The translations under genes and the position numbers were made by a program. Source: Sympetrum striolatum (taxonomy: Eukaryota > Arthropoda > Insecta > Odonata > Libellulidae). From it: 64,000 nucleotides of DNA. A model generated the notes under the pieces. The model made no database searches. It was not told where the DNA came from and worked only from the letters and a program-made list of their open reading frames with translations. Each line of letters starts with the position of its first letter. Position 1 is the stretch's first letter. Shown one piece after another: positions 1 through 11,339 of this stretch. The DNA lies in contig OX388344.1 in assembly GCA_947579665.1 (NCBI GenBank), positions 9,480,346 through 9,544,345 on the forward strand. The letters are read 5' to 3'.

Positions 1-1036
1 AATTACTCTACCTAAACTGTAATTTATATTAATCAATAAATTGTTTTGCGGAATAACTTCAAGCTTAATTATCCGAATATTTGTAACCCGCGTTTCGGTG
101 ACTTTCATGCCGCTACTTAACGTTAATATTTCAATAATTACATAATTTGATAATCTATCGAATGTAATGGTTTTAATTCCGTCCTTAAAAAAACGAAATA
201 TCGCCGAGGAAAGTATAAAATAAACGTTGTGGATTTCAATACTCTCGGAACATTTATAAACTGTGCATCAGTGACGTATAAATCGCTAAATATAAATTTG
301 ATTATACTTCTTGCAGTTTTTAATATTTTCCGAAAATAGGTGCATCGGAGACTTGTAAAGCGCCAGCTAACGTAAATATATCAGTAAAAGGTTTCTTTGA
401 TCATATACTATTTGTAACTGTTTTAATTCAATTTATAATTTAAACACTATTGCCAAGAAAAGTCCGTAAAACCATGTAGTTTTCAATATACGTTAGGAGC
501 GATGAAATCCGATTTGACAGTTGCTATCGGAGCGATATCGGAAACCTTACGATCATTGAATTGTAGCCGAAACGGGAATCAATTTAACGAAAGTTCAATG
601 CCCTGGCGCATGCCATTCGCGGGGATTAGAATAGTGAAGCAATGTTTATCAAGTAATCGATGCACCCTAATTATTTAAGTCAAGCTTGAAATATATTTGT
701 TAAAAATGTGAAGGTGGGCATCAACTGTTAAGGTCATAGTGAAAATATCTTATTAGTGACTTTTAACTAATTGGGCGAATCGAATTTTTTTTCATATATT
801 TCCGTAGAAATTTCGCAATATTTCGGTAATGAAATTAAAGTGAACTCCTTGATATTTTAATTTTGTTGTTTATTTCCATTAAATAGGAAAAGTGCATATT
901 TTGTGTTCTAACTTTGTCCTTCATAATTCCTTTGCGAAATTTAATCATTCACTCATACCCGCGAGTCTAAATTGTTTACTTCTTAAAGAGCTAAATGAAA
1001 TAACTGAAATCAATGTGATTTGTTAGATTGCGTAAT
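1..1036. other. AT-rich low-copy DNA, no gene seen
   Basis: No open frame with recognisable protein similarity and no RNA gene could be found on either strand. The sequence is ordinary AT-rich non-coding DNA without tandem structure. Confidence 0.6.
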
Positions 1037-1711
1037 GTACAGCTAACAGCAAAAAAAAGTTACCACCCCTGACCCACCAAGAAATTCTAAGTCCAAATTT
1101 CGGGCCGGCGAGCCTTTCTCTCGAAAAGGGAGGGAGAGAAAAGAAAGATGGAGAACATGGTACGTTACGCTAGCTCGGCTCTCGCGTTTGGATGGAGAAT
1201 TTTCGTTATTTATATAAAAATCATTTACTACTATCCATTATTTGCCGCAACATTTGATGTGTTAACGCGTACTATTGAATTTGACGACGATCAACTGGAA
1301 GATAACTAAAGAAATGAATCGAATGGAATGCAGCAATCAAAGTAACTCTCACTTTAATTTTCGATAACAGATTATTAAATCATTTCCAAAGCAATACAAA
1401 TGAATTTAACTGAATACAACATTCGGTATCAAATTAACTCACATTTCGTTTTTCGAAAATCGATCGTTTAAATCACTTCCAACGATTGATTATGCTCATC
1501 AATGTGAACGAAACCAGCAACTATTCTCTTCTTCTTAATTTCAAATAGGCCACAACGCAGGATCTCGGATTCAACAATGGCATTTGTCGTCAGGGGGACC
1601 GGTTGTTTATACTCACAAAACTTTTCGTATTCCGTAAAATTCTCGAAAATTCAATTCTGGGATCGAAGCTAGGACGAAGTGTCACCATTTTTTACAATAT
1701 AAACACTTTCG

Positions 1712-1730
1712 TATATATATATATATATAT
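1712..1730. repeat. (TA)n microsatellite
   Basis: A run of about nine TA dinucleotides lies in non-coding DNA. Confidence 0.9.
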
Positions 1731-1930
1731 TTGAATGCAATGTTCTATAAAAATTTCAAGTCAATCGACCAAGTGATTTTTGAGTTTTGCGGGCACAAAC
1801 ATATGCAGGCTGAATTTTTATACATAAGATATGTGCATAATTCGGTGGATTATTATAATTTAATTTGATTGCTTTTACAACCCTTTCGTTTAATTTTCCC
1901 AATTGAAAAGCGTTCTATCATGAAGAGAAA

Positions 1931-2028
1931 TAACTAAGGAATAAACACAAGGAAATAAAAGTTCCACATCTTCCACACAAAAAGTCGTGTAACTTTGACA
2001 AAGTTATTTATTTCCTTGTGCTTAGTTA
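1931..2028. repeat. Imperfect inverted repeat (fold-back)
   Basis: The left arm holds TAACTAAG and then, after 7 extra bases, CACAAGGAAATAAA (1945-1958). The right arm holds the reverse complements TTTATTTCCTTGTG (2007-2020) and CTTAGTTA in matching order. The spacer is about 48 nt. The function is unknown; it may be a decayed MITE-like fold-back. Confidence 0.5.
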
Positions 2029-5000
2029 CCTATGGAGTTCCCCAAAGTTAAAGCTCATTCGATTGATTTAAATAAGGAATAATCTTTTCTAGATTACCAT
2101 TTCCCCTTACTCTCGTGACTCCTATAGATTATATAATCCAAGAATTTGTAAAATTAAATTATCCTTATAACAACACTGTGGCAAATTCTCACAATTAGCT
2201 TTCACGTTTACTAGCACCATCTTCAACATTTACATAAATACGCGATCCTCCATATGGTGTGTGCCTTGAAAAAGAAGAAAGAATGAGAGGGAACAAAAGT
2301 GTGTGTGCAGGTGAAAGGGTAGAATTCTTGGAAAACTGTTAAACAGGACAAAACAAAATAGGTGGGGGAGAAGGACAAAATAAACCCTTAGTTGCCAAAG
2401 GGGAATAGAAAAGAAAAACTTTCTCGTTGGGAGAAGAGGACGGGTTGCAATTTGCTCGATTCATTTTGATTTTATCTAAAATAATGTGTCCACTAGCCTT
2501 CTCTGATATATGTATAATTTTTACCTCGCAATTAGAAGAATGACTCGAAGAAATACATCTCTCATAAAGTGGGACTGCCGAGCATCAGATTAGAAATGTT
2601 GTATGTTCTTCAGCCTATAACCTACGAAATCTCACTGTTTATCTGATGTGGATTGAATGAAAATAATCATAAATCGCTTGATGAAACTACCGTCCTAAAA
2701 ATTTGATCCATGGATTCCTTATCGTTTCAGAGTAATGGCTTACAGTAAATACTGCAGTAAAAGGCAAGCGGTAGACGTCCTTTTGGTAAAATTCTCGAAA
2801 TTTTATTTCTCAAAAGTTACTTCTCTCATTTTTTTTAGCTATTTACTGATCCACCAATCGACTCCGAAGAGTATTACAATTTGTTTATTTCGAAGTTCTC
2901 AGTATTTTAAGAAGACCATCTTTTATTTTATCAGTTACGAAAAATGATAAGACCGCTATTCGTGAAATTGTTACTTTTGCATGACAATGTTAATCGACGT
3001 CTAACCAAATTTAAGACTTAGCTAGAGTATGACTTATTTGTACTCGACGCAGGATGGGCAAGTTATTGCGTGTATATTACAGTAATGGCTATTATAGTTG
3101 TGTTTAAATACGTATTTAAATGACATCTTTATTTTGTATTTTATAAACCAGATGAGATCGACTACCAAATTTTATCAGTGAATAAAGATGAGTTTAACGT
3201 TTTGGCTATCATCAATACTGAGAGAAAAAGTGTATTCACTTTCTCTTGGTGGTTTTTTTATATTAATTTTTAAGGTTCTTAAAATCTACGAAACTAATAA
3301 CTGTATTTAACATTTAATGGAATAAAAGGATTGAAAACACTATACATTCGATGATAGTAATGAAAAAGAACCAAAGGAACGCTAGTTTACGCAAATAGCT
3401 ATTTCTTAAAATTTCCCGTTCTGTTGTTGATTGATTTCTAAGGGTATCTTGAAGGTTTATGAAAATCATTGGTTAGAAGAAAAAGCCTGAAGAGATGTAT
3501 GTAAATATTGAGAACGTAATTTTGGAATTAGAATGCTCCGAAGCTTAAATTTCTTCGGGAGTGATCTTTCTACGGTTAATATATGCTTAATTCTACTCCT
3601 GAAAGCATAGACGGTCCGAGACATGGGCAGTCTGGGAGACCGTCGAGAGCATTTGTGGGCTCTTCTCAGATCCCTTGAAGATTCTCAATGATAAAATTAT
3701 ACTTGTATAGCTTAGGTAATTTTAACGATTACACCCGGTCACAATATTTAGGTAAACTTTTTTTATCCATTAAGGGGAACTAGTTCTAAACGTCTGCCTG
3801 CCCAGAATGTCAATAATCTTCAGATTACCCCCTCCCAATGATTGGAATCAATTTCCTTCGCAATGAATGCAGCTTTCTTTGGTCCTCGTTCTCTTGAGTA
3901 ATTTCCTTTAATTCCAATTGATTGAAGAAGCCGTTACTTGGTGAAACTGCGTTATGTAAGAAATTGTGAATCTTTTTCCTTAGTTATTTCCACCATCCCT
4001 TATAGTCGTTGAGCTATGACTATATTCTTCCTTAAAACTTCTTGGTTTAAAGATAAGGAAGACATTTACGATATCTTGAAGGTACAGAAATTTAAATGTG
4101 TGAATAGCTCGACATTTGTGTGGGATCAACTGGCGGAAGATCTAATTGTATGCATGAATGTATGCACATGGTATGCATATTCTTATATGCCTACATGATT
4201 ATATCCTACCCTATGCCAATAATTTTCGAAGCAAAATAAATTTACATTGATAATAAATAATTTCGACTATGATAGGTCTATTGTTAATGGTTTATGAATT
4301 TTGGATGCAAATGAACGTTTTAGAAGTAAGTTCACATAAAACCTAATTCAGTATGTTAGGAAAATGAAACTTGCAAACTGCCACAAAAATCGGAACTTTT
4401 TCAAATCGTTGATCTAATTTACATTCCCTCTGGCTGAAGCATTGAAAACATGTTTTTCCGGTCACCCTCTAACCTGCATTATTTTGTCTTAAAATGGCTT
4501 AAATCGTTTTCTCAATCTTATTAATAACCAACATCCCAGGATCTCTGCACATCACTTCTGAGCCTGTTTACCACATTATCTTCATATTTTTTTGATGTAT
4601 GCCTTAGAGTTGAAGAGAATAAACATTCTTTTCTTAGTAAGCATAAAATATTCCGTATTCCCATTGTTTATTTTCCTATCATCGTCACCATGAAGTAACC
4701 CATTCATATTCCTTCTTCGACGAACTTTCTTTATATCACCATCCATGACGAAGAATGGCATTTTCAGGCAATTCTCTCTCTCATACAAAACCCTTAAACG
4801 ATGCCTCGAAAATTAGAGGCACTGAAGACGGAAGTAACCTGTGACCGCTCCATTGAAGACCCTTTCTCTTTCCTCTCTCACCCCCATAGAGAAGCTCCCT
4901 TTGTTTTCTTGAGAAGGAAGGTATGCATGCTACCGATTAACCGTTATGTAGACAAAAACATTAAAAGCAGACGTAGCACCAAAAGGTGGGCTTGCCACAG

Positions 5001-6204
5001 AGATCCTTAGAAATAGATTTAAATATATTTTTCATGCATGAGCGTTTACGTGCGAATATTTAGAGTGGAGTTGTAACAGCCTAAAGCTGTTGGCTCATAC
5101 CTATTTTCTATGTTGAAACTCTTAATCGTTTTAGCATTTTAAAATTTTTGACCGAATTTTAAATAAAGGAATTCAATATTTACAAGTATATTATTCAATT
5201 CTTTTTGCACTTTGCTCGACTCTGCACGACTAGTCCTTCTAACTTCATTACCCAAAAGAATTTCTCGCGCGTAAAATATAAAGCTGTTTGTTTAGAGACT
5301 ACAGGTTAGATAGCAGTGAGTCCAAAATGATAGGAGCCCTCCGCTGGGTATCTTTTAAGAATATAACTATGTAAAGACAATAATTATTAGAGATATTCCT
5401 TAGCTGTGATTTACATGACGAAATACGCGACGGCATGATCCCTATTCTCAACGATCGTTATTTTCACAGCCAGATGGTGACAATATTACCGCGAGATAAT
5501 AGCGAGGACAGATGGTTTATATTGTTATCATCTTACGTATCGTATAAGGTGCGTAAATATGTAAATTATTTAGATAGTTGAGTGTTTCACATTCTCTGCA
5601 ATAAGCCTTATGGGGCTCGCGGATAGTCAATTTAAATGTATTTTTTACTTAACTATTTTTCACAAATCTGCAACACCATTATTATATTTATAATATACGT
5701 TTTTTTCTTATCTTTCCTACTTCCGTTGACCTGATTTACAGTAGTTCATATTCTCTTAATTATCGTATCATAATTAAGCATAATCTTTGCGAAAACGATC
5801 ATCCTGCGGGCATGTGGAGCATTAACTGAAATAACCGGTTTCATTATAAATCTGCATTGATGGAAAATGTTATGTATTATATATGTTAGGACGAACTATG
5901 AGCAGCCAAAGTAATTCTTGTCCAATATTTTAAGAAGAAGAGCGAATTACGCTTGATATTCGAGCCGATTTAACGAAATACGAATTTAATTATTTCATAA
6001 TACAATACTGCTTCTACCGCAGCAAAAGCAATGACTTTTAGCGAGTATTTATAAAATATATATCATCACAAAAGCCTTCAAAACGTGCCAGGCATAAAGA
6101 GGAAGACGAAAAGCGCGCTCAAAACAGAGAATCTGAAAGACTCGCCCTTCTCGAGTTATGCTGGTAGCATCTTAGGTGGTAACTTTTTATGCTGTTAGCT
6201 GTAC

Positions 6205-7599
6205 CTATAAGTATAAGGTGAGATTAGTCTTCGTGATTCTTGTTTCTCATGAAGGAAACTAGTTTGAAAATGTATTGATGATAATTTGTTCAAGAATAAA
6301 TATTGATATTACTTCCTTGGTCATTTAAGATATCGCAATTTAATGGTATTTGAAAAATGTAGTTCTAATAGCTAATTTCTGACAATTGATAAGAATAACG
6401 GAATCAAAGCTTCAGTTTAATGTAAATGCCTATAAAAATACTTTATATTACGAATTTAACGGCTGTTTTGCGTTGATCATCAATCAGCATTTTTCAATTG
6501 CTTAGAGTTGAGCTCCTCATAATGTTATAGGTTGTGTCGAATGACATTTAAATTAAGAAACCGCAGGGTATTCGTATCGGGAATTCTTCAATTGGCAAAA
6601 ATCATAATAAAAGCTTGAAAATAACTTAATCTATCAGATAATATAGATATTTCAGTAACAATATTTTTGGTTTCTTTACTATAATCGCCGATGGTTAAGA
6701 ATAATTACTGAATCTTCCAAATATATACTTGATTTCCAAAGTTAACGATCTAAAAGTTTAATTTTCGAAAGTTGAAATAATTGCGCACCTGTAAACAATT
6801 TTGAATTGAAAGTAATGTTTGGGTGAAGAACTCATAGCGTCAAGTGACAGGTTAATGGTTTCTCTCGATAGTATTGATTTAATAATTGCTGAAAGTATAA
6901 TAATCTAATAAACCGCGGTATTTCATGATAGTTTGTTCATAGAGTTTAATGTATGGATGAAAATAGTGTAATTTAAAAGTTAGAAATAAACTTCGAAATA
7001 ATCTGATATTATGGCTCTTAAAGTTGTAAATTAATTGGCTGGATTTCAACTCTTTTATTAATTTTTAATTAAAATTCAAAATTTTAAATAAGTAAAACAT
7101 TAATATTTCAGCATTCTTCAAGTTACTGCCTCTTGCATTTACATATGTGCACTTTTGTTAAATTTATTTGAATGCTTGCTTGAACTTTTTAAACTTAGAA
7201 TTCTAATTTCATAAACGATTTAAACATAATTTTTACCAATTTGAAAATTAATATCTGTTATATATATTCATTTAAAGTAACTTCTGTTAGCGATTTCAAA
7301 ATCACAATGAACATTTACTAAGAGCAAGACTCTATAAACATTGTTTCTCTAACAGTTAAATTTTGCAAGCCTCAACTCACTTAGCCAGTACTTATGCATA
7401 CTTAGCCAGTCTGCATGCATAATAATGACCTCTTTTTCAGGATGATACTTTTTACCTAGCAATGTCACAAACTATTCTGGAGTAATTTTTTTTGCAAGGA
7501 GGACTCTTTGCTGCTGCACTCAAAATTTTCTTCAGTACCAGACAGACCTGGAGGAGAGAAGAAAGAAGATACACATCACTCTGAATCAACAGTTATATT
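6205..7599. other. AT-rich non-coding stretch
   Basis: No gene is visible on either strand. The only local structure noticed is a short direct repeat of ACTTAGCCAGT around 7379-7412. Confidence 0.55.
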
Positions 7600-7619
7600 G
7601 ACATTTTTGAAATGTACAC

Positions 7620-7625
7620 TTTATT
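7620..7625 (-). promoter_or_regulatory. Poly(A) signal AATAAA, minus strand
   Basis: A canonical AATAAA on the minus strand lies about 37 nt downstream of the stop codon of the 63-codon frame at 7662-7853. The spacing is short but fits a compact 3' UTR and supports that frame as the end of a transcribed gene. Confidence 0.5.
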
Positions 7626-7661
7626 ACAGCATTTAATAAAAAAGTTTCGAACTTGAACCCA

Positions 7662-7853
7662 TCAAATTTTTATTAAAATCCTTTCAGCCTTGTCCCAGCC
7701 ACTCTTTTTGGTATAGTAGTATTCGCCTGGCCGAAACCTATCTCCAGAGTTGACATTATAGTTAGACAATTTCTTGAAGATGCTCATTGGTCCTTTGGCC
7801 ATTTCTTTCGCTGCACTTGTACTCACTTTGCCAGGTTTACTTAAAGGCTGCAT
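7662..7853 (-). CDS. Short host open frame, probable last exon (function unknown)
   Basis: This is a 63-codon minus-strand frame ending in TGA. The protein is hydrophilic and lysine-rich. It has a Ser/Thr/Lys-rich N-terminal third, a central FKKLSNYNVNSGDRF stretch and an aromatic RPGEYYYTKKSGWDKAER stretch. The composition (Gly, Pro, Trp, Tyr, balanced charge) is that of a real protein, unlike the Phe/Ile/Lys/Asn-rich spurious frames elsewhere in the window. No membrane segment or signal peptide is seen. The ATG directly follows an in-frame TAA. Immediately after the ATG a CAG could serve as a splice acceptor, so the frame may be either a complete small ORF or a terminal exon whose earlier exons lie to the right, beyond or within the satellite. 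A poly(A) signal follows 37 nt after the stop. I do not recognise the family with confidence. A structural arthropod protein is possible but unproven. Confidence 0.5.
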   Translation of the reverse strand: MQPLSKPGKVSTSAAKEMAKGPMSIFKKLSNYNVNSGDRFRPGEYYYTKKSGWDKAERILIKI

Positions 7854-8243
7854 TTAGAAGTTGGTATAATTCCAATTTCCAAATGCAGCCTCAAAATAAA
7901 GTGACAGGTGAGATCTGCAAAGAAGCATAAATTATAAGTACAAAGTTAGAGTACTGAAGTTGGAAAATACATGATATTGGAACACAAAAGCAAGGAATAA
8001 AATTAGAAATTAAAAAATAAGAGACTAAAAAATTTTCTCAAATTTACAAAAATAAAAAGTTAAAATTTTTAAAAGCCAAAGATATGAAATAAGCATATGA
8101 CAACAGTAGAAAAGCTGGCAAAAATTAGTGATTAATATAAGAAGTCAAAAGTGAAGAGATATTACTATTTAGGGTCAAAAATTTGAACAAGTAGAAATTT
8201 ATCAAGTCATGAGTTTTGGCATTTGTTCAGTCAACCTGTTGCA
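7854..8243. other. Non-coding spacer upstream of the minus-strand exon
   Basis: No open frame continues the gene on its left. AAATGCAGCC occurs here and its reverse complement lies near the start of the exon at 7845-7855, giving a short 10-bp inverted repeat. Otherwise nothing is recognised. Confidence 0.5.
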
Positions 8244-8323
8244 CATTCAATGGAATTGCATTTTGACCCTCGTTCTAAATAATCAGTTGAACGAGGGTCA
8301 AAATGCAAAAACCATTAGTAATG
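8244..8323. other. Hairpin with perfect 20-bp core; possible small-RNA precursor
   Basis: Positions 8256-8275 (TTGCATTTTGACCCTCGTTC) are the exact reverse complement of 8289-8308, with a 13-nt loop. Outside a small internal loop the pairing resumes: AATGG against CCATT, and CATT against AATG after a second small internal loop. The stem is therefore about 29-30 bp over 80 nt. This size and shape match a pre-miRNA-type hairpin, and the arms are more GC-rich than their surroundings. A fold-back transposon fragment would look the same. The hairpin is certain; its role is not. Confidence 0.6.
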
Positions 8324-8469
8324 CAGAAGATTGCCTAGACAAATACCATAACTCATGACTAAAGAATAATTTCAACTAATACAAATTAAAGATTCCCATG
8401 GAAGAGTTAAACTTATAACTCAAATAAAAATCAGAAATGTTTTGGAAACAGCAAATCCCTAGACGGCAC

Positions 8470-9180
8470 AACTTTCAGTGCTAATGTTTGCATAAAAGTA
8501 CTAAGCTTACTTAGAAAATTTAAAGACCTAGAATCTGCACACTAACTTCCCAAGTCCACAACATTTAGGGTTAATGTTTACCTAAAATCTCAGTTTGTTT
8601 AGAAAATATCAAATGAGCAATAATCTGTTCAGTAACCTCCTAAGATGCAAAAGATTTAGCATTAACCTTAACCTAAAATCTCACACCTTATTTAACATAT
8701 TTTAAAAGAACAAGGATCTGTACACTAAAAAACAAGTATGCACAACATTTAGCATTACTGTTTACTTAAACACTCACAGCTTATATAAAATATTTCAAAA
8801 GAGCAAGGAGATGTACACTAACTTCATAAGATTCATAATATTTAGCATTTATTTTTGTCTAAAATTTCAAAGCATGTTTAGAAAATATCAGAATTAGCGT
8901 TAATATTCACAATAAGGTCCAAAGATGCAATAATTTAGTGTTAATGTTTACCTACAATAACAAAGTTTGTATAAAAGATATCAAACAAGCTATAATCTGT
9001 ACAACATTTAAAGTTAATTTTTATTCTAAAATTACAAAGCTTGTTTGGAAAATACCAAAAGAGCAAGAATCTGTACACTAACCTCCTTAAATGCACTAGA
9101 TTTAGCATCAATCTTTTCTTAAACTTTCAAAGCTTGTTTGAAAAATATCAAAAGACCTATAATGTGTACAATCACTCAAA
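8470..9180. repeat. Degenerate tandem repeat, ~93-bp period, about 8 units
   Basis: The repeating blocks, in order, are GTTTAGAAAATATCAAAAG, AGCAAGAATCTGTACACTAA, CCTCCTAAGATGCACAACAT and TTAGCATTAATGTTTACC. The GTTTAGAAAATATC block or its variants recur near 8508, 8600, 8690, 8783, 8876, 8960, 9041 and 9136. Units are strongly diverged and vary from about 81 to 96 bp. It is a separate family from the main satellite that follows, although the period is nearly the same. Confidence 0.7.
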
Positions 9181-9495
9181 TTACAGTAAAGCTAAGATCC
9201 CTCCTAGTACCTACATTTTAGTTGAATGTGAGAAATGAATTTCGAGCCAAGAAAGCAAACCCCTAGATAATATATGCATTTATAAAGCCAGGAATTATTA
9301 ATAAATTGATATGACACATAAATGTCTTTCAAGAGAAGTCATGATACAGCAAAACCTCTTTCTAAGCCGATAATATTCTATGAACATTCTGATCAAGAAT
9401 TCTCCTATACTTTCTTTGTCTTTTGCCCAAAATTAATTGACAAATGACCTACCAATAGGATTCTATACCTTTAATATATAAAGTAGAGGGCTTCA
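9181..9495. other. Transition from low-copy DNA to satellite
   Basis: No gene is seen. The first clear satellite words (GAAAACGGATAATTCTAGCG) appear just after 9500. Confidence 0.6.
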
Positions 9496-9830
9496 AGAGA
9501 AAGAACCGAAAACGGATAATTCTAGCGATAATTAAATTTTTTCCTCTATTTTGCCTTAATTTCCGTAATTTTTCCGGGATATGATCGAAAAAGCAACGTA
9601 AACGAATAATTTTAGCAAAATTTCTATTTTTGTCCTCTATTTTGCCTTAATTTTCATCATTTTATCGAGAAATGATTGAGAAACGCATCGAAGACAGATA
9701 ATTTCACCGAAATATCAATTTTTTTTCTATTTTACCTTAATTTTCGTCATTTTATCGAGATATGATAAAAAAAGGAACGAATACGGATAATTCTAGCGAA
9801 AATTCAATTTTTTTTCTCTATTTTACCATA

Positions 9831-11330
9831 ATCTCCGTCATTTTATCGAGATATGATCAAAAAATGGAACGAAAACGGATGATTCTAGCTAAATTTCAAT
9901 TTCTTTCCTCTATATAGCCTTAAAATTCGTAATTTTATCGAGATATGATCAAAAAAAGCAACGAAAACGGATAATTTGGCGAGATTTACATTTTTTTCCT
10001 CTTTTTTACCTACATTTTCTTTATTTTATCGAGATATGATCGAAAAATGAAACAAAAACGGGTAATTTTGGCGACATTTCTATTTATTCTCCTCTATATT
10101 TTGCCCTTATATTCGTCATTTTATCGAGATATGATCGAAAAGAGCAACGAAAACAGTTAATTATATCGAAATTTCAATTTTTCCTCTATTTTGCGTACAT
10201 TTTCGTCATTTAACAGTTATATTATTGAAAAAAGGAACGAAAACAGATAATTCTAGCGAAATTTCAATTTTTTCCACTATTTTGCCATAATTTTCGTCAT
10301 TGTGTTAAGATATGACCGAAAAAGGCAACGAAAACGGATAATTCTAGCGAAATTTCAATTTTTTTTCTCTATTTTACCTTAATCTCCGTCATTTTATCGA
10401 GATATGATCAAAAAATGGAACGAAAACGGATGATTCTAGCTAAATTTCAATTTCTTTCCTCTATATAGCCTTAAAATTCGTAATTTTATCGAGATATGAT
10501 CAAAAAAAGCAACGAAAACGGATAATTTGGCGAGATTTACATTTTTTCCTCTTTTTTACCTACATTTTCTTTATTTTATCGAGATATGATCGAAAAACGA
10601 AACAAAAACGGGTAATTTTGGCGACATTTCTATTTATTCTCCTCTATATTTTGCCCTTATATTCGTCATTTTATCGAGATATGATCGAAAAGAGCAACGA
10701 AAACAGTTAATTATATCGAAATTTCAATTTTTCCTCTATTTTGCGTACATTTTCGTCATTTAACAGTTATATTATTGAAAAAAGGAACGAAAACAGATAA
10801 TTCTAGCGAAATTTCAATTTTTTCCACTATTTTGGCATAATTTTCGTCATTGTGTTAAGATATGACCGAAAAAGGCAACGAAAACGGATAATTCTAGCGA
10901 AATTTCAATTTTTTTTCTCTATTTTACCTTAATCTCCGTCATTTTATCGAGATATGATCAAAAAATGGAACGAAAACGGATGATTCTAGCTAAATTTCAA
11001 TTTCTTTCCTCTATATAGCCTTAAAATTCGTAATTTTATCGAGATATGATCAAAAAAAGCAACGAAAACAGATAATTTGGCGAGATTTACATTTTTTCCT
11101 CTTTTTTACCTACATTTTCTTTATTTTATCGAGATATGATCGAAAAATGAAACAAAAACGGGTAATTTTGGCGACATTTCTATTTATTCTCCTCTATATT
11201 TTGCCCTTATATTCGTCATTTTATCGAGATATGATCGAAAAGAGCAACGAAAACAGTTAATTATATCGAAATTTCAATTTTTCCTCTATTTTGCGTACAT
11301 TTTCGTCATTTAACAGTTATATTATTGAAA
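9831..11330 (+). repeat. 551-bp higher-order repeat (hexamer of the satellite)
   Basis: The variant word ATCTCCGTCATTTTATCGAG recurs at 9831, 10382 and 10932, spacings of 551 and 550 bp or six monomers. The ordered monomer types between these points are nearly identical from copy to copy. The same hexamer reappears at 12214 and 12765. The next spacing, to 13399, is 634 bp, where a seven-monomer path is used. Confidence 0.85.
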
Positions 11331-11339
11331 AGAGGAACG

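Larger units (their letters stand above)
1040..6201. mobile_element. Candidate 5.2-kb terminal-inverted-repeat element, no recognised gene
   Basis: The 5' end begins CAGCTAACAGC, then an A-run and GTTACCACC (1040-1066). The reverse complement of 6174-6201 has the same order of blocks, with one substitution and one A-run length difference. A TA dinucleotide sits directly outside both ends (1038-1039 and 6202-6203), as expected for a TA target-site duplication, and similarity stops there. Inside the ends, weaker shared blocks continue: GGCGAG followed by CTTTC appears in both arms, suggesting degenerate inverted repeats of perhaps 80 bp. No transposase-like frame exists in the interior; the longest open frames are about 60-70 codons and show no recognisable motif. 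It could be a non-autonomous DNA transposon of a TA-duplicating superfamily, or two inverted solo ends flanking host DNA. The superfamily is not determined. Confidence 0.45.

Noticed and set aside
3605..3650. Possible structured RNA around GACGGTC...GACCGTC
   Set aside because: Only a 7-bp stem with a loop of about 20 nt, with no cloverleaf or conserved RNA motif.
2735..5010. Short frames at 2735-2947, 4016-4198, 4582-4788 and 4801-5010
   Set aside because: Each is about 60-70 codons in AT-rich DNA, with no poly(A) or splice context and no recognisable protein features.
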